Notes under the pieces: generated by a model
Told to the model about the DNA's origin: nothing
The model's input: the letters and a program-made list of their open reading frames with translations, nothing else
The model's database searches: none
Origin: Pseudomonas turukhanskensis
GTDB taxonomy: Bacteria; Pseudomonadota; Gammaproteobacteria; Pseudomonadales; Pseudomonadaceae
Assembly (NCBI RefSeq): GCF_027922365.1
Contig: NZ_BSFN01000017.1
Span: forward strand, 1 to 64,000
Length of the DNA stretch: 64,000 nucleotides
Direction: 5' to 3'
In this document: positions 33,579 to 42,120 of the stretch, piece by piece
Position numbering within the stretch: position 1 is the first letter of the stretch
Layout: every line of letters starts with the position of its first letter
Position numbers and translations under genes: made by a program

Positions 33579-33690
33579 AGTTATCCGAATCGGGTTTTCC
33601 AGGTCCTGCGTGAACGTGCAATTCCTACCTGATAGACCAACAAAAAACAGGGCACCGCCTGCTGGGCCCGCAAGGTCAGGAGATATAAAA

Positions 33691-33810
33691 ATGAGGTCCA
33701 AGACCCCGAACACCTGCGTTGCCTTACCGCTATCAGCACCTCCCCGGCCTGCCCAAGCCAATGCGTTGACTCTGCCGTGCGTTACGTACCCCAAACAAAC
33801 GACGCACTAG
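33691..33810 (+). CDS. Possible 39-residue leader peptide
   Basis: A short frame (MRSKTPNTCVALPLSAPPRP...) with a strong SD, AGGAG, 8 bp before ATG, inside the long araC-D leader. It ends 75 bp before the regulator start. Proline-rich, no recognisable family. Could attenuate or couple translation of the regulator; may also be chance. Confidence 0.35.
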   Translation: MRSKTPNTCVALPLSAPPRPAQANALTLPCVTYPKQTTH

Positions 33811-33885
33811 ATTCGACGCGGATATCTCCTTTCGATCGCGCCGTGTTGCGCGGTCCAGTTGCGTGAGTATCGCTGTGAGGGCTGC

Positions 33886-35031
33886 ATGATGGGACTGATC
33901 GACACAACACCGATTACCTGCGACGACAAGATTTTCTCGACGGCCGAGATTCTCGCCGCCATCACCGTCACCAGCTGCGGCGAGCAACAGCTCAGCCACT
34001 GCCTGGCAGCCGGGGACCTGACCCTCGCTGATCTGTATAACCCCCAGAGCCGAATCTCGCTCAACCAGCACGCGCATATTCACGCGGCGTTCCACCAATG
34101 CAGCGACAACCCGTTGCTGGGCCTGGAGGTGGGCAAACGCCTGCACCTGACCTCCTACGGCATTGTGGGTTTCGCCCTGTTGAGCAGCGCTACGTTGCGC
34201 GAAGCGCTGACGGTCGCCGCGCAATTTAGCCTGCTGATGAACTTCAAACTGGGCCTGCACATCAATGAGGAAGGCGACAGCGCTCGCCTGGAGCTCAGCG
34301 ACCGGTACGGGCTTAGCAGAGGCCAGGAAGGATTCTGGTGTTACCTGGAAATTTCCAAACTCATCACCCTGCTGCAAGACATTCTCGGGCTCGGTTTCAC
34401 CTGCCAGGGTATTGACTTGGCCATCGACGCCACGCCCGAAGAACAAGCGCTGGTTCGGCAAAGCCTGGGCCTGGACGTGCGCTTTAACTGCACCCGCACC
34501 GCCATCCGGTTCGCCGGGCAGTGGCTGGACGCCAAGTTGGCGCAAGCCAACAGCATCACCCACGCCAGCTGCAAGGCCACTTGCCAGGCGCAGCTGCGCG
34601 AGGTCATCCAGAAATACGACCTCAGTTACCAAGTGCAGAATTTGCTGCTGGGCTCCGGCCACTGCATCGCCTCGCTCTCGGATATTGCTGATCGCCTGCA
34701 CCTGTCGCCGCGCACGCTGCGCCGCCGTCTGGATGCGCTGGGCACCTCCTACAACGCCCTGTTGGTGGAAGTGCGCAAGAAGCTGGCAATTCGCTATTTG
34801 CTCAACACGCCGATGACCACCGAGGCCATCTCCGAACAGTTGAACTACAGCGACGCCGCCAACTTTCGCCATGCCTTCAAACGCTGGACCGGGCGCTCTC
34901 CGCGCGAATACCGGGTGCTTAACAACGGCGGCAACCATGCATCGCGCTACGGCCATGGCAACAACACTGTCGTCCAGCCGCTGCAAGCGCCCGCCCAGTG
35001 GGCCGAGCGCGGCATGGCAGCAGTCGGCTGA
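33886..35031 (+). CDS. AraC-family regulator D (PF12625-type)
   Basis: 381 residues from MMGLIDTTPITCDDKIFS, with GAGGG just upstream; a second ATG at 33889 is equally possible. It has the same domain plan as regulator C, and the C-terminal HTH region is nearly identical (LADRLHLSPRTLRRRLDALGTSYNALLVEVRKKLAIRYLL pattern), so the recognition helices probably read the same DNA site. The N-terminal effector domains differ more, suggesting different ligands. Starts the second half of the regulon. Confidence 0.9.
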   Translation: MMGLIDTTPITCDDKIFSTAEILAAITVTSCGEQQLSHCLAAGDLTLADLYNPQSRISLNQHAHIHAAFHQCSDNPLLGLEVGKRLHLTSYGIVGFALLSSATLREALTVAAQFSLLMNFKLGLHINEEGDSARLELSDRYGLSRGQEGFWCYLEISKLITLLQDILGLGFTCQGIDLAIDATPEEQALVRQSLGLDVRFNCTRTAIRFAGQWLDAKLAQANSITHASCKATCQAQLREVIQKYDLSYQVQNLLLGSGHCIASLSDIADRLHLSPRTLRRRLDALGTSYNALLVEVRKKLAIRYLLNTPMTTEAISEQLNYSDAANFRHAFKRWTGRSPREYRVLNNGGNHASRYGHGNNTVVQPLQAPAQWAERGMAAVG

Positions 35032-35047
35032 AGCCCCACCCACACCC

Positions 35048-35069
35048 GCTGCCACAGCGCGGTGGCAGC
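35048..35069. terminator. Hairpin between araC-D and the SDR gene
   Basis: GCTGCCAC / GTGGCAGC 8-bp stem with a 6-nt loop, no T-run. May attenuate read-through. Confidence 0.4.
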
Positions 35070-35095
35070 TACCACTCCCTATAAGGACCTCATTG

Positions 35096-35896
35096 ATGGA
35101 CATGAAACTGGCGGGCAAAGTCGTGGTTATCACCGGCGCCAGCACCGGCCTTGGCCGCGGCATTGCGATAAAACTGGCCGCCGAAGGCGCGCACTTGGTC
35201 ATTGGCGATATCAGCGAAGCCAGCAACCCAAAAGGCTTCGACGACGAACCCGAACTCACCACCGCGCAACTGATTAATAAACGTGGCGGCCAGGCGATTT
35301 TTCAGCGCTGTGACGTCACCCGCCGTGACGACCTGACCACCCTGGTAGGCGCTGCCACCGAGCAGTTCGGGCGCCTCGACATCATGATCAACAACGCCGG
35401 CGTGTACCGCGACGGCAAGCTGATCCATGACTTCAGCGAAGAAGAGTTGGACCTGTGCTTAAACGTCAACGTCAAAGGCAGCTTCTTTGGCGCCCAGGCG
35501 GCGATCAACGCGTTCCTCAGCCAAGGCGGCGGCGGCAACATCATCAAACTGGTGTCCACGGCGGGCTTGGGCGGCCACCCGTGGCAGTCGGTTTACAACA
35601 TTTCCAAAGCGGCGCAAGCCAACCTGACGCGCTGCCTGGCCATCGAATACGGCCACGTGGGCATCCGGGTTAACGGTATCTGCCCCACCTACGCCAAGAC
35701 CGCCCTTACCCGCGCCCTGATGGAACAACCCGGCTACGTCGATGACTTCGCCGAGACCATTCCCCTCAAGCGCTGGGGCGAGATTGACGACGTCGCTGAC
35801 TTGGCGGTGTTTCTGGCGTCCGAACGCTCCAGCTATATCCACGGCGACCTGGTGCGCATCGACGGCGGCGAAACCCTGTCGCGCTACTCGGTATGA
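35096..35896 (+). CDS. SDR-family NAD-dependent dehydrogenase (long-loop type)
   Basis: 266 residues; AAGGA lies upstream. TGASTGLG (13-20), Asp38 favouring NAD+, NNAG (99-102), triad Ser154, Tyr167, Lys171. An extra loop (about 41-62, SNPKGFDDEPELTTAQL) after the second strand is shared with the SDR at 41264-42061, so the two are paralogues. It heads a run with the iron alcohol dehydrogenase, BVMO 2 and esterase genes. Likely oxidises an alcohol intermediate. Confidence 0.85.
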   Translation: MDMKLAGKVVVITGASTGLGRGIAIKLAAEGAHLVIGDISEASNPKGFDDEPELTTAQLINKRGGQAIFQRCDVTRRDDLTTLVGAATEQFGRLDIMINNAGVYRDGKLIHDFSEEELDLCLNVNVKGSFFGAQAAINAFLSQGGGGNIIKLVSTAGLGGHPWQSVYNISKAAQANLTRCLAIEYGHVGIRVNGICPTYAKTALTRALMEQPGYVDDFAETIPLKRWGEIDDVADLAVFLASERSSYIHGDLVRIDGGETLSRYSV

Positions 35897-35930
35897 CGCC
35901 CTCTTCTACGCCCGTACTGGAACCACGCCT

Positions 35931-37094
35931 ATGAGCATTTTCAAAGCTTTCACCTTCGATACCGTTGGCTCGCTGGTCGCTGAATGGGGCGCCGCACGGC
36001 GCCTCGGCGACATTCTGGGCAACTGGACCGAGTCGCGCAGCCTGCTGATTGTCACCGACAAATTCCTCCACACTGGCGGGCTGCTGGACAACGCCAAAGC
36101 CTCCCTATTGGAAGCTGGTTTTACCCTCAGCGTGTTTGACGATGTGGTCGCCGACCCACCGGAATCCGTACTTCACGACTGCGTGGGCCAAGCCCGCGCT
36201 GCCGGGGTGGATGTGGTGCTGGGTCTGGGCGGCGGTTCGTCCATGGACATCGCCAAACTGGCTGCCGTACTGATCCCCTCCAACCAGCAGTTGGCCGACC
36301 TCTACGGCATCGGCAAGGTAAAGGGCAGTCGCCTGCCGCTGGTGCAAATCCCGACCACCGCCGGCACCGGTTCGGAAGTCACCAACATCACCATTTTGAC
36401 CACCGGCGAAACCACCAAAATGGGCGTCGTGGCCCAGCAGTTGTATGCCGACAAAGTCATCCTTGATGCTGAGCTGACGCTCGGCTTACCGCCGCTGATT
36501 ACCGCCGCGACGGGCATCGACGCCATGGTTCACGCCATTGAGGCGTACACCAGTCGCCACCGGAAAAACCCGCTCTCCGACGCGCTGGCCCGCGAAGCGT
36601 TGCGCCTGCTGGCCGGCAACCTGATCGCGGCCTGCGAGGACGGCAAAAACCGGCTGGCCAGAGAGGCCATGTTGCTCGGCGCCACCCTCGCCGGCCAGGC
36701 ATTTGCCAACGCGCCGGTGGCGGCCGTGCATGCCTTGGCCTACCCGTTGGGCGGCCACTACCACATCCCCCACGGCCTCTCCAATGCGCTGATGTTAGGG
36801 CCGGTGTAGCGCTTCAACCTCGCGGCGGCGGCGCCGCTGTATGCCGAGCTCGCGGACGTGTTGCTGGGCGCCAGCACCGCCACGGTCACCCACCGCGCCT
36901 CCCGGTTTGTCGAGTTTATGGAAGACCTGATGAACCGCTCCGGCGCACCGCGTCGCCTGCGCGACGTCAAGGTGACCGAGGACAGCCTGGCGCTGCTCGC
37001 CCGCGACGCCATGAAGCAGGAGCGCCTGCTGATGAATAACCCGGTGGACGTGCGCGAGGCCGATGCCTTGGCCCTCTACAAAAAAGCCTTTTAA
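35931..37094 (+). pseudogene. Iron-containing alcohol dehydrogenase, interrupted by an amber stop
   Basis: The frame codes for about 387 residues of a group III Fe-ADH but has an in-frame TAG at 36807-36809 after residue 292. Downstream of it the same frame runs on with recognisable family sequence to TAA 37092-37094. Glycine-rich GGGSS.D (100-106) and the four metal ligands Asp197, His201, His267 and His281 are all before the stop; the C-terminal helical part is after it. So the truncated product could bind iron but lacks part of the fold. A recent nonsense mutation, a sequencing error or suppression are possible. Confidence 0.85.
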
Positions 37095-37131
37095 TCCAGC
37101 CGCCCACGCGTCTACTCCGAGGAAACCGCTC

Positions 37132-38619
37132 ATGTTGCACACCGCAAAATCGTCTTACGACATCGTTATTCTGGGCGCCGGCTTTGGCGGCCTCGGCATG
37201 GCCGCACAGCTGAAAATGCAGGGCATCGATAACTTCATCATTCTTGAACGGGGCAACCGCATCGGCGGTGTCTGGCGCGACAACGCCTACCCGGGCGCTG
37301 CATGCGACACCGAATCGCACCTGTACTGCTACAGCTTTTACCCACACCTGCGGGTGAGCAAAATGTACGCCGACCGCGACGAGCTGCTGCGCTACATGGA
37401 CACCCTCGCCGAGCACTACGCCCTGATGCCTCACATTAAGCTGGGCAGCGAACTGACCCAGGCACGCTGGGATGAAACCGCCCAGCACTGGGCCTTCGAA
37501 CTGGCCGATGGCGCGCGTTTGCAGGGGCGATTTTTTGTGCCGGCCTGGGGTCAGTTGAACAAACCCGCCATCCCCGCCTTTAAAGGGCTGGATAACTTTG
37601 CCGGCCAGTATTTCCACTCCGCGCAATGGCCTGCCGACGCGCAACTGGCGGGGAAAAAAGTGGCCAGCATCGGCGCCGCAGCCAGTGCCGTGCAGTACGT
37701 GCCGGAAGTAGCCAAAGAGGCTGCCCACCTGACCGTGTTCCAACGCAGCGCAAACTGGATTATGCCGCGCAACCAAATGGTGTTTTCGCAGCAGCAACTC
37801 GATGCCTACAGCGCGCAACCCGAGCTGTTCCACGAAAGCCGCCGCGACCTGCATGCGTTCCGCGAAAACGGTTTTGCCCGCACCCGCCACGGCACCGATG
37901 CGCAACAAGAAGGCATCAAATTGGCCAGCGCCCATTTGGCCGGCCAGGTGCCCGATCTCACCTTGCGCGCCAAACTGACGCCCGACTATGAGTTCGCCTG
38001 CAAACGCATTTTGCGCTCCGACGATTACTACCCGGCGCTGACACGCAGCAACGTCAGCCTGGAAACAACGGCCGTCGACCATTTTGTGCCCGAGGGCATC
38101 GTCGACAAAAACGGCGCCTTGCATGAATTCGACGTGGTGATTTTCGGCACCGGCTTTGAAAGCCAGGCCTTCCAGGGCGACCTGGAAGTGATCGGCCGCA
38201 AAGGCCGCACCCTGCATGAACGCTGGCAGAGCGGCGCCGAAGCCTACCTGGGTATGACGGTTCCGGGCTTTCCCAACATGTTCATGATCTACGGCCCAAA
38301 TACCAACCTGAACCACAACTCAATCATCACGATGCTGGAGATCCAGCAACGTTACATCATCGAGGCGGTGCAACACCTGGACGGTCAGGCGGCTGACGTT
38401 CGCGACGATGCTTTCAACGCCTACAACGATGCATTGCAAGCCAATATGCAGTCCTCGGCGTTTTCTTCTGACTGCTCAAGCTGGTACAAGAATGCCGCAG
38501 GCAAAGTGATCAACAATTGGTCGGGCACGGTGGAGGAATACCGCGCCCTGGCCAACCACTGGCACGCCGACGACTACCATCTGCTGCGCGTCAGCGAACG
38601 CGCCGAGGTCACCTCATGA
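37132..38619 (+). CDS. Flavin monooxygenase, Baeyer-Villiger type 2
   Basis: 495 residues from MLHTAKSSYD; GAGGAAA lies upstream. FAD motif GAGFGG (15-20) and BVMO fingerprint FAGQYFHSAQWP (156-167). In the second Rossmann motif the usual GxGxxG/A is GAAASA (181-186), with Ala for the middle Gly. Related to, but clearly distinct from, the BVMO at 17349. Its stop overlaps the start of an HSL-type esterase gene (ATGA), a common pairing in which the esterase cleaves the ester formed. Confidence 0.9.
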   Translation: MLHTAKSSYDIVILGAGFGGLGMAAQLKMQGIDNFIILERGNRIGGVWRDNAYPGAACDTESHLYCYSFYPHLRVSKMYADRDELLRYMDTLAEHYALMPHIKLGSELTQARWDETAQHWAFELADGARLQGRFFVPAWGQLNKPAIPAFKGLDNFAGQYFHSAQWPADAQLAGKKVASIGAAASAVQYVPEVAKEAAHLTVFQRSANWIMPRNQMVFSQQQLDAYSAQPELFHESRRDLHAFRENGFARTRHGTDAQQEGIKLASAHLAGQVPDLTLRAKLTPDYEFACKRILRSDDYYPALTRSNVSLETTAVDHFVPEGIVDKNGALHEFDVVIFGTGFESQAFQGDLEVIGRKGRTLHERWQSGAEAYLGMTVPGFPNMFMIYGPNTNLNHNSIITMLEIQQRYIIEAVQHLDGQAADVRDDAFNAYNDALQANMQSSAFSSDCSSWYKNAAGKVINNWSGTVEEYRALANHWHADDYHLLRVSERAEVTS

Positions 38620-39590
38620 CAGAAGCCATCGCACTGGACCAGGTCGCAGCTGACGCGGTGGCCCTGGTCCGGGCGTTTCGCGCTAACGGCGCCGTGTCCT
38701 TTCAAGATGTGCCGCTGGCCGATGCGCGCGCCAGTTACCTTAAGGCCTGCGCAGCCAATGGCGTTGCTGCGCAGGATGTGGCGGCGGTGCGTACGCTGGA
38801 ATTCCCGGTGGCAGACGGCACGGCGAACGTGCGCGTGTACCGGCCACTGGGCAGCCATCCCGACAGCGTTACGCCACTGGTGGTGTTTATCCATGGCGGC
38901 GGCTGGGTGATCGGCAATCTGGATAGCCACGACAGCCTGTGTCGCAGCCTGGCCAATCAGTCGGGCGCGAGTGTGGTGGCGGTCGACTATCGCCTGGCAC
39001 CGGAACATCGGTTTCCGTTGCCGCTTGACGATTGCCTGGCAGCCATCCACTTTATTCGCGACAACGCCCTCGACCTGCAGGTGGACCTGAACAACGCGGT
39101 GATTGCCGGCGACAGCGCCGGCGGCAACATGGCCACGGTGCTGGCCAATCACCCGGAGTATCAGGTCGACGGCCTGCGCTTCACCGCGCAGGTGCTGTTC
39201 TACCCAGTCACCGACCTGACTGCCAGCCACCGCTCCTACCAGCGCTTCACCGAAGGCTTTGCGCTGACGGCGGCGTCCATGTACTGGTTCCGCGAGCAAT
39301 ATGTGGTGCCGGGCCAGGACCTCAGCGATGCGCGCCTATCGCCCCTGCTCCACGCCGAGGGCCGCACGCAACCGGACCTGTTTATCCTCACCGTCGGCCA
39401 CGATCCGCTGGCCGACGAAGGCATTGCCTATGCGGCTGCAGCGGCAGGCGCCGGAACCGTAGTGATGCATCACCATTTGCCCCGCCATGCCCATGGCGTG
39501 CTTACCAGCGCCGGCAAAATCGAAACCGGGCGTACGCTGCTCACCCAGGCGGCGCATTTTATTGCCAGCCGGTTTACAGCGCCGCGTTAA
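38616..39590 (+). CDS. HSL-family esterase (alpha/beta hydrolase)
   Basis: 324 residues. Oxyanion-hole motif HGGGW (93-97), nucleophile GDSAGGN (Ser167), likely acid Asp in VGHDPLADEG and base His in HHLPRHAHG identify the hormone-sensitive-lipase family. The start overlaps the BVMO gene by 4 nt. Expected to hydrolyse the BVMO product to an alcohol and an acid. Convergent with the APC permease gene. Confidence 0.9.
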   Translation: MTEAIALDQVAADAVALVRAFRANGAVSFQDVPLADARASYLKACAANGVAAQDVAAVRTLEFPVADGTANVRVYRPLGSHPDSVTPLVVFIHGGGWVIGNLDSHDSLCRSLANQSGASVVAVDYRLAPEHRFPLPLDDCLAAIHFIRDNALDLQVDLNNAVIAGDSAGGNMATVLANHPEYQVDGLRFTAQVLFYPVTDLTASHRSYQRFTEGFALTAASMYWFREQYVVPGQDLSDARLSPLLHAEGRTQPDLFILTVGHDPLADEGIAYAAAAAGAGTVVMHHHLPRHAHGVLTSAGKIETGRTLLTQAAHFIASRFTAPR

Positions 39591-39634
39591 TCCCACGGCG
39601 GGCGATGGCGTTTAGTGCCACCGCCCGTTTTCCC

Positions 39635-41038
39635 TTACGGCTGCACAGCCTGCGGTTTACCCAACGCCACCGACCTCACCAGCCCCAACACGGGCGCCAG
39701 TAGAAACACGAGCGGCAGGTGGTTGACCCACCACTGATCACTGCCGGTCATCACCGCGTAGTTGTCGATCATCAACACAAACGCCACCAGCATGCTCACG
39801 CCACCCAACAACGGCGCAACCGCCGTACTCCACAGCGACTCTCCTCTGCGCTCGCGGCTAAAAAAACGCAGCACCGCAAAGCTGGTCAGGCACTGCAACA
39901 GCACAATGCCCAAAACGCCCATGCCAAACAGCGCCACGCCCATTTGCAGGTACGGATGCTGACCGGCGGCGACAAACACCACCGTCACGCCAGCCACCAA
40001 CGCAAGCTGCACCACGGTGCCGTTGAAGGGCGAGTGGTGCTTGGGGTGTGTCTTGCCCATCCACGCCGGCAGGATGCCGCTGCGCGCCAGGGAGAAGTGG
40101 TAGCGCGCCGCACTCATGTGCAACGCCAGGAACCCGGCGAACAGGCTGGTGATCACCAGCACCTGCATGATCTCGGTGGCGAGGGGGCCAACGTATTGGG
40201 TGTTGATGATGAACAAGAATGAGGCGGGATCGGCGGCAGCCGTTTGTTTAGCCTGCTCGACACCGACGGCCGAGACCATCGCCCAGGTGGTGGTGAGGTA
40301 AAACACCGCGATCAAGGCAATGGCGATATACGTCGCCCGCGACACCGTGCGCCGCGCGTTGCGTGCTTCCTCGCCATAAATCACTGTCGCCTCAAAGCCG
40401 ATAAACGAGCCCAAGCCAAGTATCAGACTCAGCCCCGCGCCACTGCCCAACACCAGCGACGGGTTGAAGACCTCGAGGGAAAACCCGTGGAAGCCCTTGT
40501 CCCACAATACCGCCAGGTCAAAGGCAAACAGGCTGAGCACTTCCAGCAGCAGCGCGACGGCCAGCACCTTGGCGCTGGCGCCGACGTCCAGGTAACCCAG
40601 CACCAGCGTGGCGGTCAGCCACAACAGCCCGAACCACTGCCAGGCGATGTCGATGCCGGTGAGGTCTTTAAGCACCAGGCTGCTGAAAAACGACAAGCTG
40701 CCAAACGTGCCGATGGTGATCGCGTTGTAGGTCATCACCGCCAACCACGCGGCGATGTGCCCTGCCCGCTCGCCAAAGCCGGCAGTGATGTAGGCATAAA
40801 AGGCACCGGCATTGGTGATGCGCTGGCTCATCTTCAGGTAGCCCACGGCAAACACTGAAAAGATCAACGCAGCGACGATATAGGTGCCCGGCGTACCGGC
40901 GCCGGTGCCCAAGGCAATGGACAACGTCGTAAGGGACACCACGATGCCCATCGGGGCAACGGCAGCAAGTACCAGCAACACCAAATCTTTGGTGTCCAGG
41001 GTGTCGCGTTTCAAGGAATGGGCTGCAGGTTGGGACAT
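39635..41038 (-). CDS. APC-superfamily amino acid/amine permease
   Basis: 467 residues from MSQPAAHSLK. About 12 membrane helices; the N-terminal VLLVLAAVAPMGIVVSLTTLSIALGTGAGTPGTYIVAALIF and SLILGLGSFIGFEATVIYGEEARN (TM6) match the APC amino acid/polyamine/organocation family. The regulon box and divergent transcription with an SDR gene tie it to the amine regulon. Probably imports an amine or amino acid; its substrate cannot be read. Confidence 0.88.
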   Translation of the reverse strand: MSQPAAHSLKRDTLDTKDLVLLVLAAVAPMGIVVSLTTLSIALGTGAGTPGTYIVAALIFSVFAVGYLKMSQRITNAGAFYAYITAGFGERAGHIAAWLAVMTYNAITIGTFGSLSFFSSLVLKDLTGIDIAWQWFGLLWLTATLVLGYLDVGASAKVLAVALLLEVLSLFAFDLAVLWDKGFHGFSLEVFNPSLVLGSGAGLSLILGLGSFIGFEATVIYGEEARNARRTVSRATYIAIALIAVFYLTTTWAMVSAVGVEQAKQTAAADPASFLFIINTQYVGPLATEIMQVLVITSLFAGFLALHMSAARYHFSLARSGILPAWMGKTHPKHHSPFNGTVVQLALVAGVTVVFVAAGQHPYLQMGVALFGMGVLGIVLLQCLTSFAVLRFFSRERRGESLWSTAVAPLLGGVSMLVAFVLMIDNYAVMTGSDQWWVNHLPLVFLLAPVLGLVRSVALGKPQAVQP

Positions 41039-41110
41039 GAGTTGTAGTCTCGGCACAGGGGTAAAAGTGTGAACAATCACCCCGAGCCTACCGCCCTGCA
41101 TTCCCCATCC

Positions 41111-41130
41111 AACAGGTTGCCAGCGGCCAT
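41111..41130 (-). promoter_or_regulatory. Regulon box upstream of the APC permease
   Basis: ATGGCC-N6-AACCTGTT in gene orientation; the -10 candidate TAGGCT about 18 bp further is weak. Confidence 0.6.
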
Positions 41131-41147
41131 TTTTCGGCGGTGTGCGG

Positions 41148-41192
41148 CTGTCCCTTTTGCACCTGTTAACGCCCGCGCAGCGTTTTTAGACT
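41148..41192 (+). promoter_or_regulatory. Regulon box and promoter of the SDR gene
   Basis: CTGTCC-N6-CACCTGTT (41148-41167); -35-position TGTTAA, 17-bp spacer, -10 TAGACT (41187-41192). Back to back with the box at 41111. Confidence 0.6.
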
Positions 41193-41263
41193 CCCCGGCG
41201 AGACACGCGAAGCGAGGGGCCAACCCCTCTGCTCACACCCTGCTTGCCGATGGAGGCGACCCT

Positions 41264-42061
41264 ATGCGATTCAACAATAAAATAGCCATTGTCACCGGTT
41301 CGAGCTCAGGTAACGGCCGCGCCATTGCGCTGGCTCTGGCCGCCGAAGGAGCCCACCTGGTGTGCTCGGACCTGACCAGCAGCGCCCGCCCGGAAGGTTT
41401 TGAAACCGATCTGCACATCAACACCGACCAGCTCATTCGTGACAAAGGCGGCGAGGCCATTTTTGTCAAAGCCGACGTCTCCCGTTACGCCGACATGGAA
41501 GCGCTTGTGCAAGCTGCGGTCGAGCGCTTTGGTCGTCTGGACATCATGATCAACAACGCCGGTGTGGCAGTGGAACTCAAGACCATCGTTGAAGAAACTG
41601 AAGCCGATTACGACCTGACCATGAACGTGAACACCAAGGGCACCTGGCTGGGTTGCAAGTTCGCCATCACCCAGATGATGAAGCAGGAAGTGAGCGCCAC
41701 TGGCACCCGCGGCAAGATCGTGAATATCTCGTCCATTGGCGGCCTGGTGGGCTTGGCTCAGGAAGCGTCGTACTGCGCCTCCAAAGGTGCAGTCAACAAC
41801 CTCACCCGGCAATTGGCAGTGGATTTCGCGGCGCACAAGATCAACGTCAACGCCGTGTGCCCAGGCTTTCTTGCCACCGCCATGGTGCGCCAGGAGCTGG
41901 ACAATCCAGAGATCAAAACGCTGCTGGAAAACCTCACCCCGTGGCCGCGCATTGGCAACGTCGAAGACGTGGCCAAGGCCGTCACCTTCCTGGCCTCCGA
42001 AGATGCGCAATGGATGACCGGCTCGCTGCTGACCGTGGATGGCGCCTACACCGCCCAGTAA
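41264..42061 (+). CDS. SDR-family NAD-dependent dehydrogenase (long-loop type)
   Basis: 265 residues from MRFNNKIAIV; GGAGG lies upstream. TGSSSGNG (11-18) has Asn for the usual Ile. Asp36 favours NAD+; NNAG 97-100; triad Ser157, Tyr170, Lys174. The inserted loop after the second strand (about 38-60) is as in the SDR at 35096. Own regulon box. Monocistronic, ending at a strong terminator. Substrate unknown. Confidence 0.87.
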   Translation: MRFNNKIAIVTGSSSGNGRAIALALAAEGAHLVCSDLTSSARPEGFETDLHINTDQLIRDKGGEAIFVKADVSRYADMEALVQAAVERFGRLDIMINNAGVAVELKTIVEETEADYDLTMNVNTKGTWLGCKFAITQMMKQEVSATGTRGKIVNISSIGGLVGLAQEASYCASKGAVNNLTRQLAVDFAAHKINVNAVCPGFLATAMVRQELDNPEIKTLLENLTPWPRIGNVEDVAKAVTFLASEDAQWMTGSLLTVDGAYTAQ

Positions 42062-42072
42062 AACCCAGACAA

Positions 42073-42108
42073 AAAAAAGCGGCGCTGCCTTCGCAGCGCC
42101 GCTTTTTT
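42073..42108. terminator. Bidirectional terminator
   Basis: 16-bp stem AAAAAAGCGGCGCTGC and its complement with a CTTC loop, between the convergent SDR and transaminase genes. Confidence 0.92.
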
Positions 42109-42120
42109 AATGCCAGGCAA

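Noticed and set aside
33733..35262. 509-codon open frame on the minus strand
   Set aside because: Antisense to araC-D and its leader; no domain is recognisable and the plus-strand regulator is convincing.
36807..36809. TAG as pyrrolysine or another recoded amino acid
   Set aside because: No pyrrolysine genes are expected in Pseudomonas and none is visible; no recoding element is apparent. A nonsense mutation or sequence error is simpler.
36967..38316. 449-codon open frame on the minus strand
   Set aside because: Antisense to the BVMO gene with its clear fingerprint motif.
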